Assembly (NCBI GenBank): GCA_913055735.1
Contig: CAJXKD010000001.1
Span: 2,266,281-2,330,280 of the forward strand
Origin: an uncultured Rhodospirillales bacterium
Lineage (GTDB): Bacteria; Pseudomonadota; Alphaproteobacteria; Rhodospirillales; UBA2165
Direction: 5' to 3'
DNA length: 64,000 bases
Under the pieces are notes generated by a model. That model saw nothing but the letters and a program-made list of their open reading frames with translations. It did no database searches and had not been told where the DNA came from. Of this stretch, positions 15,725-25,167 are shown in pieces. Each line of letters starts with the position of its first letter. Positions within the stretch are counted from its first letter, which is position 1. The position numbers were made by a program, and so were the translations under genes.

Positions 15725-16186
15725 ATGGCGGCCAAGGGAAAGTCGGCGCTGGGCGACAATTTTTATGAGCAGGTCGGTGGTAAGGCCTGCCTACAGCGCG
15801 TGCACAACATTCTTTATACGAAACTCTTTACTCACCCGTGGCTGAAAGGGTTTTTCGCGCACACCAAACGTGAGGTGGTCGAAGCACAGCAGACGGATTT
15901 TTGGATGGGCTTGATGGGCGGCCCATCGATTTATGGCGGCCGTTCGCCCCGCGACGCGCATGTCCATATGTTCATGCCCGCCGAAGTGTTCGACATTCGA
16001 CATAAGCTCTTGGCGGAAGCGCTGGTGGAAGCGGGCGTCGCCCCGGATTTGCGCGAAAAATGGCTGGCGATCGACGCCGGGTTCAAGCGCGCGATTGTCA
16101 ATGAATCGCCCGATGAATGCCATGGCCGCTATCGCGGCGAGGAAGTCATCATCGTACCGCGTCCCCCCAATCTAACCCGTGAATGA
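15725..16186 (+). CDS. Group I truncated hemoglobin
   Basis: I prefer the ATG at 15725; an in-frame TTG at 15689 would add 12 residues without family support. The 153-residue protein has the bacterial globin start NFYEQVGGKACLQRVHNILY. It continues with HPWLKGFF, the E-helix region EAQQTDFWMGLMGGPSIYGG, and the F-helix FDIRHKLLAEAL that carries the proximal His. It probably binds O2 or NO with heme in the cytosol. It stands alone, with its end 21 bases from the convergent TRAP gene. Confidence 0.85.
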   Translation: MAAKGKSALGDNFYEQVGGKACLQRVHNILYTKLFTHPWLKGFFAHTKREVVEAQQTDFWMGLMGGPSIYGGRSPRDAHVHMFMPAEVFDIRHKLLAEALVEAGVAPDLREKWLAIDAGFKRAIVNESPDECHGRYRGEEVIIVPRPPNLTRE

Positions 16187-16207
16187 AGTGGTGACGCTGC
16201 CGGGAGG

Positions 16208-17509
16208 CTAGTTCATGGTATTGGGCAGCCACAGGGCAATGTCGGGGACGGCGACGATCAGGGCGATGAGAAGTATCAAGGCCACCACGAAGGGCAGCAC
16301 GCCGCGGAAAATCGTTTCCAATGCCACGTCGGGCATCATACCTTTGATGACGAACACGTTTATACCGATGGGCGGCGTGATCAGGCCGAGTTCCACCACC
16401 ATCACGACGACGATTCCGAACCAGATGGGGTCGTAGCCCAGCGATTCGATGATCGGGAAGAAGATCGGAATGGTGAGCAACACCATGGCCAGCGAATCCA
16501 TGACGCAGCCCAGCGCCAGATAGATCAGCAGGATCACCACCAGCACGGCGAGGCGCCCGAGGGCCAGACCTTCGATCCAGCCGCTGATTACCTGCGGCAC
16601 CGAGGCCAGCACCAGGAAGTTGTTGAACATGATGGCGCCGATCAGGATCGTGAAGATCATCGCCGTCGTCTTCGCGGTATTGAGCAGTGAATCACTGATC
16701 ATCGACATGGAGAAGGTGCGGTTGACCACCGACAGAATGGCTGCGCCGCAGGCGCCGACGCCGGCGGCTTCGGTCGGCGAAAAGACGCCGGTATAGATGC
16801 CGCCGATAACAAAGACGAACAGCAACACCACGCCCCACACATCCTTGATGGCGGCGAGTTTCTCGCTCATGGGTGCGCGTTCGCCGCGCGGACCCAGTTT
16901 GGGATTGATCCGGGTCATGATCGAGATGGCGGCCATGAAGAATAGCACCATCAGGATGCCCGGGATAATGCCGGCGAGGAAAAGCCCGGCGATGCTCGTT
17001 TCAGTGAGAATGCCGTACAGCACCATGAGGACGCTGGGCGGAATGAGAATGCCGATGGTGCCGCCGGCGGCGACCGCGCCCGTCGCCAGCCGGTCATCAT
17101 ATTTGTAGCGGCGCATCTCAGGCATCGCGACCTGGCTCATGGTTGCCGCCGTCGCCAGCGAAGAGCCGCAGATCGCGGCGAACGCACCGCACCCGCCGAT
17201 GGTCGCGAGGGCCAAACCGCCGCGGCGGTGGCCGAGCCACTTGTTGCAAGCCTTGTAAAGGGATTCCGAGAGCCCGGCGTTGGAGGCGATATAACCCATG
17301 AGAACGAACATGGGCACCACCGAGAGATTGTAGTCGATGGCGGTGTCGAACACGGTCGAGCCCAATAGAGCCAGCGTGGCATGGGTATCGATGAGAATGA
17401 GCGTGCCGATCGTCGCGGTCAGACCGAGGGCGAAGCCGATCGGCATGCCCAGCGCCAACAGGCCGAACAGCGCCACGAAAATAACGATTGAGAGAATTTC
17501 TTTATCCAT
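16208..17509 (-). CDS. dctM: TRAP transporter large permease (DctM)
   Basis: The 433-residue protein has about 12 hydrophobic helices. It shows DctM features: MPIGFALGLTATIG near 23, the GGCGAFAAICGSSLATAATM stretch near 104-123 that corresponds to the family's conserved transport region, GGTIGILIPPSVLMVLYG, and GLITPPIGINVFVI near 375-388. It is the sodium- or proton-driven membrane component of a solute uptake system with DctQ and DctP upstream. Confidence 0.93.
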   Translation of the reverse strand: MDKEILSIVIFVALFGLLALGMPIGFALGLTATIGTLILIDTHATLALLGSTVFDTAIDYNLSVVPMFVLMGYIASNAGLSESLYKACNKWLGHRRGGLALATIGGCGAFAAICGSSLATAATMSQVAMPEMRRYKYDDRLATGAVAAGGTIGILIPPSVLMVLYGILTETSIAGLFLAGIIPGILMVLFFMAAISIMTRINPKLGPRGERAPMSEKLAAIKDVWGVVLLFVFVIGGIYTGVFSPTEAAGVGACGAAILSVVNRTFSMSMISDSLLNTAKTTAMIFTILIGAIMFNNFLVLASVPQVISGWIEGLALGRLAVLVVILLIYLALGCVMDSLAMVLLTIPIFFPIIESLGYDPIWFGIVVVMVVELGLITPPIGINVFVIKGMMPDVALETIFRGVLPFVVALILLIALIVAVPDIALWLPNTMN

Positions 17510-17548
17510 GGTCCCTGGAGTCCGTATTGGGGTCCGTATCGCAGGCGC

Positions 17549-18076
17549 TCAGATTTCGGCCTTGTTGGTGTGATGTTCGTCTGGGTGCCCGGCCAGTCCG
17601 TGGGCGATGTGCAGCAGCGTGCTGGTGAGGAACAGGATGCTGGCGACTGACATGGCGAGGCCGAAGGGCCACAGGATGATGAAAAAGGTCGGTGTCATGT
17701 CGCCCTGGTTGTAGAGCTCCAGGCTGTGCAGGAACAGGCGCCACACCACGACGCTGAGATAGCAAAAGGAAATTATGTTCACGAGGACGTCGACCGCCGC
17801 GCGCAGTTTTGGTGTCATGCGCAGCGTTACGAAGTCGACGGATACATGCTCTTTCTGGTGGGTCACCAAACCGACGGCCAGATAGACGATCAGTCCCATG
17901 CTCAGTTCGGTGAACTCGAGCGTAATGGTCAGCGGGTAGTGAAAGAGGTACCGGCCGAGCACATCCGCAAATGTGAGGATAGCCATTGCCGCCAGAATGA
18001 CGGTGGCGATGCGGGCGAGCCACATAGTGACTCGCCCGTTCAACCGGCTAAGCCCGCCGGTCATTGCATTCGTCAT
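17549..18076 (-). CDS. dctQ: TRAP transporter small permease (DctQ)
   Basis: This 175-residue protein has four hydrophobic segments. It includes the DctQ-type TFADVLGRYLF near 40-50 and the charged FTELSMGLIVYLAVGLVTHQKEHVSVDFV region. It pairs with DctM. The gap to dctM is 39 bases and to dctP 8 bases, consistent with one operon in the order P-Q-M. Confidence 0.9.
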   Translation of the reverse strand: MTNAMTGGLSRLNGRVTMWLARIATVILAAMAILTFADVLGRYLFHYPLTITLEFTELSMGLIVYLAVGLVTHQKEHVSVDFVTLRMTPKLRAAVDVLVNIISFCYLSVVVWRLFLHSLELYNQGDMTPTFFIILWPFGLAMSVASILFLTSTLLHIAHGLAGHPDEHHTNKAEI

Positions 18077-18084
18077 CGCTCAGA

Positions 18085-19104
18085 TCACATCGTGTTGGCT
18101 TGGACCTTGGCGAGGAAGTCTTCGTACAACTTCTGCCCGTTGAGGCCCTTTTTGTTCGCCATGTCGATCCAATTCGTGCGTACCACGTCCAGCTTCTTGC
18201 GAAGCTTCGGCAGTTCCGCTGCAGCAAGCGTGGCGACCTGGTTGTCGCTGCGCGAAAGGGCATCTTTGCGGGCCACTTCGTCGGCCGCATCCCAGCGCTT
18301 GCCCATGAACACCGAACCGGCATGCCCGCCGGCCTTCATCAGGGCTTCCTTGTTGCCGGCGCTTAGACCATCCCAAGCCTTCGGGTTGATGTTGTAACCG
18401 AAGGACGAGGCATACATGCCGCCCGGCACTTCCATGTGATAGTGCGCCACCTCGTTGAGGCGGAAGCTGTTGACCGCTTCCCACGGGAAGAAGATGGCTT
18501 CCACCGTGTTGCGCTGGATCGCTTCATAGGCGCCGCTGGCCGGCATGGAGACGACGGCCATCTCGAGAGCCTTGCCGATGGCGACGTTGGAGCCGCCTGC
18601 GCGGACCTTCACGTTGACCAGGCTTTCGACGGTCGGGAAGGGCTTATTGGAATGCAACAAGCCGGGGCCGTGAACGAAGGAAGCGACCAGCTTGGAGTCG
18701 GTGAATTCCATCTTCTCGAGATCATTCTCGGCGTACCAGTCCCAAAGTGCCGGCGCGCAAGTCGTTGCGTTCGGGCAAACGAAGGGCAGTTCGGCGATCT
18801 GATAAAGCGAGAAGCGGCCCGGGGTGTAACCGGCAATGAACCACACCATGTCGCGCACGCCGTTCTTGACCAGGTCATACTGTCCCGGAGGCTTGCCGAT
18901 ACCGGCGGTATCCATTTCGATCTTCAGGTTGCCGCCCGAGGCTTTCTCGACGGTCTCGATCCAGGCCTGCTGGCTTTTCATCATCTGGTGCTTCGGGCCC
19001 CACCAATAAGCCATGGTGAGCTTTTGTTGGGCTGACGCCGGTTGGGCGGTGAGCGCAACAAGCGCCGCTGCCGCGACCGACAGGGCTGCAAATTTAAGTT
19101 TCAT
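18085..19104 (-). CDS. dctP: TRAP transporter solute-binding protein (DctP)
   Basis: The 339-residue protein starts with a Sec signal (cleavage after PASAQ), then LTMAYWWGPKHQMM. The family-conserved arginine that clamps a ligand carboxylate is in LVNVKVRAGGSNVAIGK (about 168). The segment MPASGAYEAIQRNTVEAIFFPWEA is the usual second signature. It is therefore a carboxylate-binding periplasmic protein, fitting the acid-handling enzymes around it. A GGAGGTG ribosome site precedes the ATG. Confidence 0.9.
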   Translation of the reverse strand: MKLKFAALSVAAAALVALTAQPASAQQKLTMAYWWGPKHQMMKSQQAWIETVEKASGGNLKIEMDTAGIGKPPGQYDLVKNGVRDMVWFIAGYTPGRFSLYQIAELPFVCPNATTCAPALWDWYAENDLEKMEFTDSKLVASFVHGPGLLHSNKPFPTVESLVNVKVRAGGSNVAIGKALEMAVVSMPASGAYEAIQRNTVEAIFFPWEAVNSFRLNEVAHYHMEVPGGMYASSFGYNINPKAWDGLSAGNKEALMKAGGHAGSVFMGKRWDAADEVARKDALSRSDNQVATLAAAELPKLRKKLDVVRTNWIDMANKKGLNGQKLYEDFLAKVQANTM

Positions 19105-19167
19105 AGACGAACACCTCCATGCTCTTAGGTTCAGGAATTCTTTGAGGGACGAAGTTTATCCCAATTT

Positions 19168-19177
19168 TGAGGCCTCA
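19168..19177. promoter_or_regulatory. Palindrome TGAGGCCTCA in dctP promoter region
   Basis: This perfect 10-base palindrome lies in the 158-base gap upstream of dctP. TTTGAG also occurs at 19141-19146. The TTTGAG half-site recalls the inverted repeat at 20933-20952, so a shared regulator is possible. The gap otherwise shows no gene. Confidence 0.35.
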
Positions 19178-19262
19178 TGCTGTCAATATATTGTTCGGCG
19201 TTCAAGCATTCTATTTTTCCGAACTATCATATTTCCTGACGATTTTTCCGCTGTGCGAAATA

Positions 19263-20864
19263 TCAGCCTGCCTGAGATATCAAATCCGCGCCCTTTTCGG
19301 CAACCATGATCGCCGGCGCATTGGTATTCCCCGAAGGCACGGTCGGCATGATCGAGGCGTCGATCACGCGTAAGCCCTCGACCCCCCGGACCCGTAGATG
19401 GTCGTCGACCACTGCCATGTTGTCGTCGCCCATTTTGCAGGTGCCGCACCAATGGTGCATGGACTGGACGGTGCGCCGTGCGTAATCGACGATCTCGTCG
19501 TCGTTCCGGCAATCGGGGCCGGGATCGATTTCGGCGACGATCTTGGATTTCAACGGTTCTTTGGCGAATATCCCGCGCATTAGGCGGATGCCGGCCACGG
19601 CCGCGTCGCGGTCGGCCTGCGCCTCGAGATAGTTGGTGAAAATCTTTGGCCGGTCCCCGGCGTCGGCGGAGCGCAATTCGATGTGGCCCCGCGAATGCGG
19701 CCGAAGGAAACAGGTCGAGGCCGTCAGCGCCGGATCGCGGCCGATTTCCAGCGTGCCGTCGGGGCTGAACTCCCAACTCATGGGGCGGAACATCATCTGA
19801 ATGTCGGGCCGGGTGGCGCCGGGCAGGGTGCGGGCGAAGGCGACGGCCTGTGACGAGCCCATGCTCAACAGCCCGCGCCGGGTCATCACGTAGTAAGCGC
19901 CGTGCAGGTAGGGCCGCCACCCCCGCAATTGCCGGTTTACGGACGCATCGGCGGTGGATTGGCAATTGTAGTGGACGTAGGCGTGATCCTGGAGATTGGC
20001 GCCGACGCCGGGCAGGTCCGCGACCACGGGAATGCCCAATTCCTGGAGCTTTTCCGCCGGTCCGATCCCCGACAGCATCAAGAGCTTGGGGGAATCTATG
20101 GCGCCGGCGGAGATAGTGACCTCGCGCCGGGCTTTTGCCTGCTGGATGTCGCCATTGCCGCGACGGTAGCTGATGCCGGCGGCGCGGCGGCCGTCGAAAT
20201 CGATGCGTTGCACGTGGGCTTCCGTGACGACAGTGAGGTTCGCGCGCGCGCGCGCATTCTCCAGGAAAGCGGCCGCCGTCGAATGACGCATGCCATTGCG
20301 GATGCTGAATTGCAGAAAGCCGACGCCTTCCTGCTCGGCGCCGTTGTAATCCGGATTACGGGGCAAGCCGTAGTTTACCGCGGCCTCGACAAAGGCTTTC
20401 GATGTTGCATGGCGTAAACGCGGATCGGTCACGGAAAGCTCGCCATTGCCGCCGTGGAAGTCGTCGCCACCGCCCTCGCGGGCTTCCGATTTCTTGAAAT
20501 AGGGAAACACATCGTCCCAGCCCCAGCCGCTGTTCCCCATCTGACGCCAAACGTCGTAATCCTCTGGGTGGCCGCGCACATAAGCCATGCCGTTGATGGC
20601 GCTCGAACCGCCGAGCGTCTTGCCGCGCGGAATATAGATGGACCGGCCGCCCAAGGTTTTTTCCGCTTCCGACGAGTAGCCCCAATTGTATTTGCCGGGG
20701 AAGATCAGGCGTGACACGCCGACGGGGATGGTGATCCAGGGACTTTTGGGTTCCGGGCCCGCCTCGAGCACCAGAACGCGCGCCGATGGGTCTTCGGAAA
20801 GACGGGCGGCAAGCACGCACCCCGACGACCCCGCGCCGACGATGATATAGTCGAATTCCTCCAA
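19263..20864 (-). CDS. GMC-family FAD oxidoreductase (choline/alcohol dehydrogenase-like)
   Basis: The 533-residue protein has the FAD-binding start [20 protein letters not shown] (about 5-24). GMC signature 1 appears as [20 protein letters not shown], signature 2 as [16 protein letters not shown], and the C-terminal active-site region as [10 protein letters not shown] with the later [20 protein letters not shown]. It oxidises an alcohol to an aldehyde or acid. It lies 158 bases beyond the dctP start and is divergent from the LeuC-type gene, so it probably acts on the imported solute or a derived alcohol. The substrate is unknown. Confidence 0.9.
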   Translation of the reverse strand: MEEFDYIIVGAGSSGCVLAARLSEDPSARVLVLEAGPEPKSPWITIPVGVSRLIFPGKYNWGYSSEAEKTLGGRSIYIPRGKTLGGSSAINGMAYVRGHPEDYDVWRQMGNSGWGWDDVFPYFKKSEAREGGGDDFHGGNGELSVTDPRLRHATSKAFVEAAVNYGLPRNPDYNGAEQEGVGFLQFSIRNGMRHSTAAAFLENARARANLTVVTEAHVQRIDFDGRRAAGISYRRGNGDIQQAKARREVTISAGAIDSPKLLMLSGIGPAEKLQELGIPVVADLPGVGANLQDHAYVHYNCQSTADASVNRQLRGWRPYLHGAYYVMTRRGLLSMGSSQAVAFARTLPGATRPDIQMMFRPMSWEFSPDGTLEIGRDPALTASTCFLRPHSRGHIELRSADAGDRPKIFTNYLEAQADRDAAVAGIRLMRGIFAKEPLKSKIVAEIDPGPDCRNDDEIVDYARRTVQSMHHWCGTCKMGDDNMAVVDDHLRVRGVEGLRVIDASIMPTVPSGNTNAPAIMVAEKGADLISQAG

Positions 20865-20932
20865 TGTTCCCCCGGTTCCTTATGGCCAATGACTTGACAG
20901 CCGGAGCCCAGCAGCCAGTCTTTGGCAGAATT

Positions 20933-20952
20933 ATTTGAGCACTGTCTCAAAT
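20933..20952. promoter_or_regulatory. Inverted repeat, candidate operator between GMC and leuC-type genes
   Basis: ATTTGAG and CTCAAAT are perfect 7-base arms around CACTGT in the divergent promoter region (20865-21040). The site is well placed to control both directions. The cognate regulator is not in the window. Confidence 0.5.
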
Positions 20953-21040
20953 CTGGACGGTGGTGGAAAGGCGCTTGTTGAAAGCGCAACGACCTGCCAA
21001 ATTCCGGCCGCCGAGCAAGAAAACGAAGCAGAGAGAAATT

Positions 21041-22441
21041 GTGTCCAAGCCGCTGACCCTGTTCGAGAAAATCTGGAACGAGCATGTCGTCGCCGATCTG
21101 GGTGACGGGTTCTCGCTGTTGTTCATCGACCGGCACAACGTCAACGATATGGGCGCACGGGCCTTCATAACCCTCGAAAAGATGAACTTGCCGCTGCGTC
21201 ACCCCGAACTCAATCTTGCCGCGGCCGATCATATGGTAGCGACATTGTGCGGGCCGTTGGATCCGTCCTCCGTCACCTCGCCCTATGTGCTGACTGCACG
21301 CAAATATGCGGAAAAATTCGGCGTCCGGTTGCTCGATATCGGCAATGACTACCATGGCATCCTGCATGTCAGTGCCGCCGAGTTGGGCTTTGCCTTGCCG
21401 GGGACGACGATCGTCTGCGGCGACAGCCATACCTGCACCTTGGGCGCGCTCGGCGCTGTCGCCTGGGGGATCGGCCAGTCGGAAGCCGTACACGTCATGG
21501 CCACGCAGACCAGCGTGCAGCGTAAACCGAAGAATATGCGCGTCACGCTCACCGGCACGGTGCCGGCAGGGGTCACCCCGAAGGACGTCATGCTTTATAT
21601 CATCGGCCAAATGGGTGTGGCGGGTGCGACGGGTCATGCGCTCGAATTTGCCGGCCCTGTGATCGAGGCCATGCCCATGGAAGGCCGTTTCACGCTGTGC
21701 AACATGGCGGTGGAGACAGGTGCCCGTTTCGGTTTGATGGCCCCGGATGATACGACCGCCGAGTACGTGAATGGCCGTCCCGATGCGCCGACCGGCGCGG
21801 ATTGGGATGCGGCCGTCGCCTATTGGCAGACACTTCGCAGCGACGACGGGGCCGCATTCGATCAAGAACTGACCCTCGATGTCTCGAATATCGAGCCGCA
21901 GGTTACTTGGGGGATCAACCCGGGTCAGGTTGTCGGCATTGGCGACGCAATCCCTGAAAGCAACGCCGAGGTGGACCGCCGCGCGCTCGACTACACGAAG
22001 CTCGAAGAAGGCGCGGCGATCAAGGGAACGCCCATCGACATGGTGTTCATCGGCTCCTGCACCAACAGCCGCATTTCCGATCTGCGCGCCGCCGCCGCCG
22101 CTGCAAAGGGGCGCAAGGTTGCGGACGGCGTTACCGCCTGGGTGGTGCCCGGCTGCCAGTCCATCAAGCAACAGGCCGAAGCCGAAGGGCTCGATAAAAC
22201 CTTCATCGAGGCCGGGTTCATGTGGGGGCAACCGGGTTGTTCTATGTGCGGCGGCTCCGGCAACGAACATACGGAGATCGGCAAACCGGGCACCCGCATC
22301 GTTTCAACCACCAACCGTAATTTCGTCGGCCGTCAGGGTGTCGGTACGTACACCCATTTGGTCAGCCCGTTGACGGCGGTCGCTTCGGCGACCACGGGCC
22401 GGATCGCCGACGTGCGCGATCTGGAGGGCGCCGATGTCTGA
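21041..22441 (+). CDS. leuC: 3-isopropylmalate dehydratase-type large subunit (LeuC family)
   Basis: I use GTG at 21041 (preceded by AGAGAG), giving 466 residues, the usual LeuC length. The Fe-S ligands are C340 in GSCTN and C400/C403 in GCSMC. Substrate-site motifs VCGDSHTCTLGALGAVAWGIG and FIDRHNVNDMG are present. The enzyme hydrates or dehydrates a hydroxy-diacid using a 4Fe-4S cluster. The adjacent PEP-mutase-family lyase and hydroxyacid enzymes, and the lack of other leucine genes, make a catabolic role (for example citramalate- or dimethylmalate-type) as likely as leucine synthesis. Confidence 0.88.
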   Translation: MSKPLTLFEKIWNEHVVADLGDGFSLLFIDRHNVNDMGARAFITLEKMNLPLRHPELNLAAADHMVATLCGPLDPSSVTSPYVLTARKYAEKFGVRLLDIGNDYHGILHVSAAELGFALPGTTIVCGDSHTCTLGALGAVAWGIGQSEAVHVMATQTSVQRKPKNMRVTLTGTVPAGVTPKDVMLYIIGQMGVAGATGHALEFAGPVIEAMPMEGRFTLCNMAVETGARFGLMAPDDTTAEYVNGRPDAPTGADWDAAVAYWQTLRSDDGAAFDQELTLDVSNIEPQVTWGINPGQVVGIGDAIPESNAEVDRRALDYTKLEEGAAIKGTPIDMVFIGSCTNSRISDLRAAAAAAKGRKVADGVTAWVVPGCQSIKQQAEAEGLDKTFIEAGFMWGQPGCSMCGGSGNEHTEIGKPGTRIVSTTNRNFVGRQGVGTYTHLVSPLTAVASATTGRIADVRDLEGADV

Positions 22442-23066
22442 GAAATTCGTTTCCGTCACCGGTGCCGCCGCGCCTTTGCTGCGCGCCAACATCGACACGG
22501 ACACCATTTCGCCGACCCGCACCGAGAAGGAGTTCGGCGAAAAGGGCGGTAGCAATTTGGCGCAGTTCCTGTTCGCCAACTGGCGCTATGACGAGAACGA
22601 CAATCCGCTGCCCGATTTCGTCCTCAACCGAACGTCCTTCAAGAGCGCCAAGATTCTACTCACCGGACCCAATTTCGGCTGCGGCTCGTCGCGGGAATCG
22701 GCGGTGTGGATGCTCAAGGCCTTCGGTATCAGTTGCGTGATCGCGCCTAGCTTCGGCGAGATTTTCTATAACAACTGCTTCAAGAACGGCGCACTGCCGG
22801 TGATCCTCGATGAAGCGACCATCGACGGCTTGGCCAAGGAGGCCGAGCCCGGCGAACCGGAGGCCATCTTTACCGTCGATCTCGAAAGTCAGACCATCGC
22901 CACGCCGTCGGGGAAGACCGTCCCGTTCACCATTCCCGCTTTTCGCCGTCAGGGATTGTTGGAAGGGTTGGACGAGATCAGCCTGACGTTGCAGCGTGAC
23001 GCGGAGATTTCCGAATTTGCCACCCGGGCGAAACAATCCCGGCCGTGGGCCTATCCCAACAGCTAA
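22434..23066 (+). CDS. leuD: 3-isopropylmalate dehydratase-type small subunit (LeuD family)
   Basis: The 210-residue swivel-domain protein has NIDTDTISPT (about 19-28), GPNFGCGSSRESAVWMLKAFG near 78-98, and SFGEIFYNNCFKNGALPV. It completes the active site of the large subunit, which it overlaps by 8 bases. The length fits LeuD of proteobacteria. Function follows that of the large subunit. Confidence 0.88.
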   Translation: MSEKFVSVTGAAAPLLRANIDTDTISPTRTEKEFGEKGGSNLAQFLFANWRYDENDNPLPDFVLNRTSFKSAKILLTGPNFGCGSSRESAVWMLKAFGISCVIAPSFGEIFYNNCFKNGALPVILDEATIDGLAKEAEPGEPEAIFTVDLESQTIATPSGKTVPFTIPAFRRQGLLEGLDEISLTLQRDAEISEFATRAKQSRPWAYPNS

Positions 23067-23096
23067 AATAAGCCCGACCTATCAAGGAGCGTTTCC

Positions 23097-23960
23097 ATGC
23101 CGCGCAAATCATTTCCCGAAATCCTGGCCAAAGAAAAGCCCCTGGTCATGCCCGGCGCTTATGACGGGCTGAGCGCCAAACTGTGCGATCAGGCGGGGTT
23201 TTCGAGCATTTTCGTCGGCGGTTTCTCCGTCGTTGGCGGGCGCTATGGCGTGCCCGATATCGGCTTGCGCAGCATGAGCGATATCGCGGGCGCGGTGCGC
23301 GACATCGTCAGCGTCACCGACCTGCCGGTGTTCGTCGACATCGACGACGGCTATGGCGACGTGAAGAACGCCGTCAATACGGTGCATATCTATGAAAACA
23401 TCGGCGCGGCGGCGGTGATGATCGAGGACCAGGCCTGGCCCAAGCGTTGCGGCCACCTGGCGGGAAAAAGTGTCGTGCCGATGGAGCAGGCGGTGGCCAA
23501 GGTGCGCGCCGTTTGCGCGGAACGCGCCAATCCCAACACCATCATCAGTGCGCGCACCGATGCGCGTGCCGTCAACGGTCTCGACGACGCGTTGCGGCGC
23601 GCGGAGAAATTCTTGGAGGCGGGGGCAGACTGGATTTTCGTCGAGGCCCCGGAGACGGTTGAGGAGTTGGAAATTGTCGGGCGTACCTTCAAGGACGTGC
23701 CGCTGCTTGCCAACCCGCTCGAAGGCGGCAAGACGCCGATTCTGTCGCCCCAGGACCTCGGCGAGTTGGGCTTCGATATCATCCCTTATGGCCTCAGCTT
23801 GATCCTGCACGTCACCAAGACCATGCGCGACGTGCTGGCCGACATGAAAAGCGGCGAGCTGAAATTGTTCAACAAGGGTGCCAGCTTCGACGAATATAAA
23901 AAGGTCATCGGTCTCGACGACTGGACCCGGATCGAAGACACTTACGCGCCCAAAAACTAA
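23097..23960 (+). CDS. PEP-mutase/isocitrate-lyase family C-C lyase
   Basis: The 287-residue protein has the superfamily barrel start PLVMPGAYDGLSAKLCDQAG. Mg-binding acids lie in FVDIDDGYGD near 80-89, and the catalytic loop is KRCGH at 116-120, with the usual first K-K pair replaced by K-R. ISARTDAR near 151-158 and VEAPET follow. Relatives include 2-methylisocitrate lyase, 2,3-dimethylmalate lyase and oxaloacetate hydrolase. Directly after LeuCD-type genes, it could cleave the hydrated diacid to pyruvate plus a short acid, by analogy with the dimethylmaleate hydratase/dimethylmalate lyase pair of nicotinate fermenters. Confidence 0.85.
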   Translation: MPRKSFPEILAKEKPLVMPGAYDGLSAKLCDQAGFSSIFVGGFSVVGGRYGVPDIGLRSMSDIAGAVRDIVSVTDLPVFVDIDDGYGDVKNAVNTVHIYENIGAAAVMIEDQAWPKRCGHLAGKSVVPMEQAVAKVRAVCAERANPNTIISARTDARAVNGLDDALRRAEKFLEAGADWIFVEAPETVEELEIVGRTFKDVPLLANPLEGGKTPILSPQDLGELGFDIIPYGLSLILHVTKTMRDVLADMKSGELKLFNKGASFDEYKKVIGLDDWTRIEDTYAPKN

Positions 23961-24015
23961 GCACACCAAAGCATAACGATCGGATAACCGGCGGAAGATT
24001 TCAGGGGGCAGGGAA

Positions 24016-25167
24016 ATGGCGGTTCCGCGCAACATGCGCAAAATCATGTGCTGGGAGGATCTCGAGGCACCGGGCAAATCATTCCTACCACGCGCGCTGT
24101 GGGAATTCGTTTCGGCGGGCGTCGAAGGGGCCCTGTCGCGGGACGGTAACCGCACCGCGTTCGACGAGGTGTGGCTGATCCCCCGGGTGCTCAAGGACGT
24201 CACCGGGCGCTCCATGGACTGCACCCTGTTTGACAAGAAATACGATGCGCCGTTCGGTATCGCGCCCATGGGGGCCTGTGCCCTGTTCGGCTATCAGGCG
24301 GACCTCAATTTTGCCCGCGCGGCACGCGCCGCCAACGTCCCATATGTAATGAGCGGCAGCGCGTTGATCCCCATGGAGAAGATCGTCGAGGCCAATCCCG
24401 ATGTTTGGTTCCAGGCCTATGTCGATGCCGACCGCAGTGCCATCGCCGGGCTTGCCGACCGGGCGTGGAACGCAGGATTTCGCCATTTCGCCGTCACCGT
24501 CGATGTGCCCGTGCCCGGGAACCGGGGCAGTAGCTTGCGCTCGGGTTTCGGTTATCCCGTCCGGCCGAATGCGCGCATTGCCTTCGATGGGCTTAGCCAT
24601 CCGCGTTGGCTGCTTCGAACCTTCTTCCGAACGTTGATGACCAGCGGCATGCCGCATCTCGAAAATACAGGTGCGCAGCGTGGTATTCCCATCATCTCGG
24701 GTAAGGCGCCCGGGCGTACCCATGTACGTGACGCGCTCGATTGGGAGGACATGAAATGGCTGCGCGACCGTTGGCAGGGAAAGCTGCTGCTTAAGGGCGT
24801 TCTTTCCGCCGAAGACGCCAAAACGGCGCGCGAGATCGGTCTCGACGGATTGTTCGTCTCCAATCACGGCGGGCGCCAGTTGGATACCGCCCTGTCACCG
24901 TTGAAGGCTTTGCCCGCGATCGCCGCCGAGAAAGGCGACATGACCCTCATGTATGACGGCGGTATCCGGCGTGGCACCGATGTCATCAAGGCGCTGGCCA
25001 TGGGTGCCGATTGCGTGCTTGCGGGGCGGCCGTTTCTCTACGCGGCTGCCTTGGGCGAACAGGAGGGCGTGGCGCATGCCATCGACCTGATGAAACAAGA
25101 GGTTTACCGCAACCTCGCCCTGCTGGGGTGCAACGATCTCAGTAATCTCGCGTCGCGTTTGGCCTAG
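24016..25167 (+). CDS. FMN-dependent alpha-hydroxy-acid oxidase/dehydrogenase
   Basis: The 383-residue TIM-barrel protein has FGIAPMGACALFGYQADL near 78-95 and WFQAYVDADR. It also carries VTVDVPVPGNRGSSLRSGF, the FMN-phosphate and catalytic-His region GLFVSNHGGRQLD near 279-291, and YDGGIRRGTDVIKALAMGAD. It belongs to the LldD/glycolate-oxidase/mandelate-dehydrogenase family and oxidises an L-2-hydroxyacid to the 2-oxoacid. It follows the lyase gene by 55 bases, and its end overlaps that of the convergent D-2-hydroxyacid dehydrogenase gene by 4 bases. Confidence 0.9.
   Translation: MAVPRNMRKIMCWEDLEAPGKSFLPRALWEFVSAGVEGALSRDGNRTAFDEVWLIPRVLKDVTGRSMDCTLFDKKYDAPFGIAPMGACALFGYQADLNFARAARAANVPYVMSGSALIPMEKIVEANPDVWFQAYVDADRSAIAGLADRAWNAGFRHFAVTVDVPVPGNRGSSLRSGFGYPVRPNARIAFDGLSHPRWLLRTFFRTLMTSGMPHLENTGAQRGIPIISGKAPGRTHVRDALDWEDMKWLRDRWQGKLLLKGVLSAEDAKTAREIGLDGLFVSNHGGRQLDTALSPLKALPAIAAEKGDMTLMYDGGIRRGTDVIKALAMGADCVLAGRPFLYAAALGEQEGVAHAIDLMKQEVYRNLALLGCNDLSNLASRLA

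Noticed and set aside
20229..20245. CG dinucleotide run inside the GMC gene
   Set aside because: It encodes alternating Arg/Ala codons in frame and is explained by codon choice in a GC-rich gene.
21041..23066. Plain leucine-biosynthesis leuCD operon
   Set aside because: Family membership is clear, but no leuA or leuB is nearby and the next genes are a PEP-mutase-family lyase and hydroxyacid oxidase, so I did not assert a leucine role.
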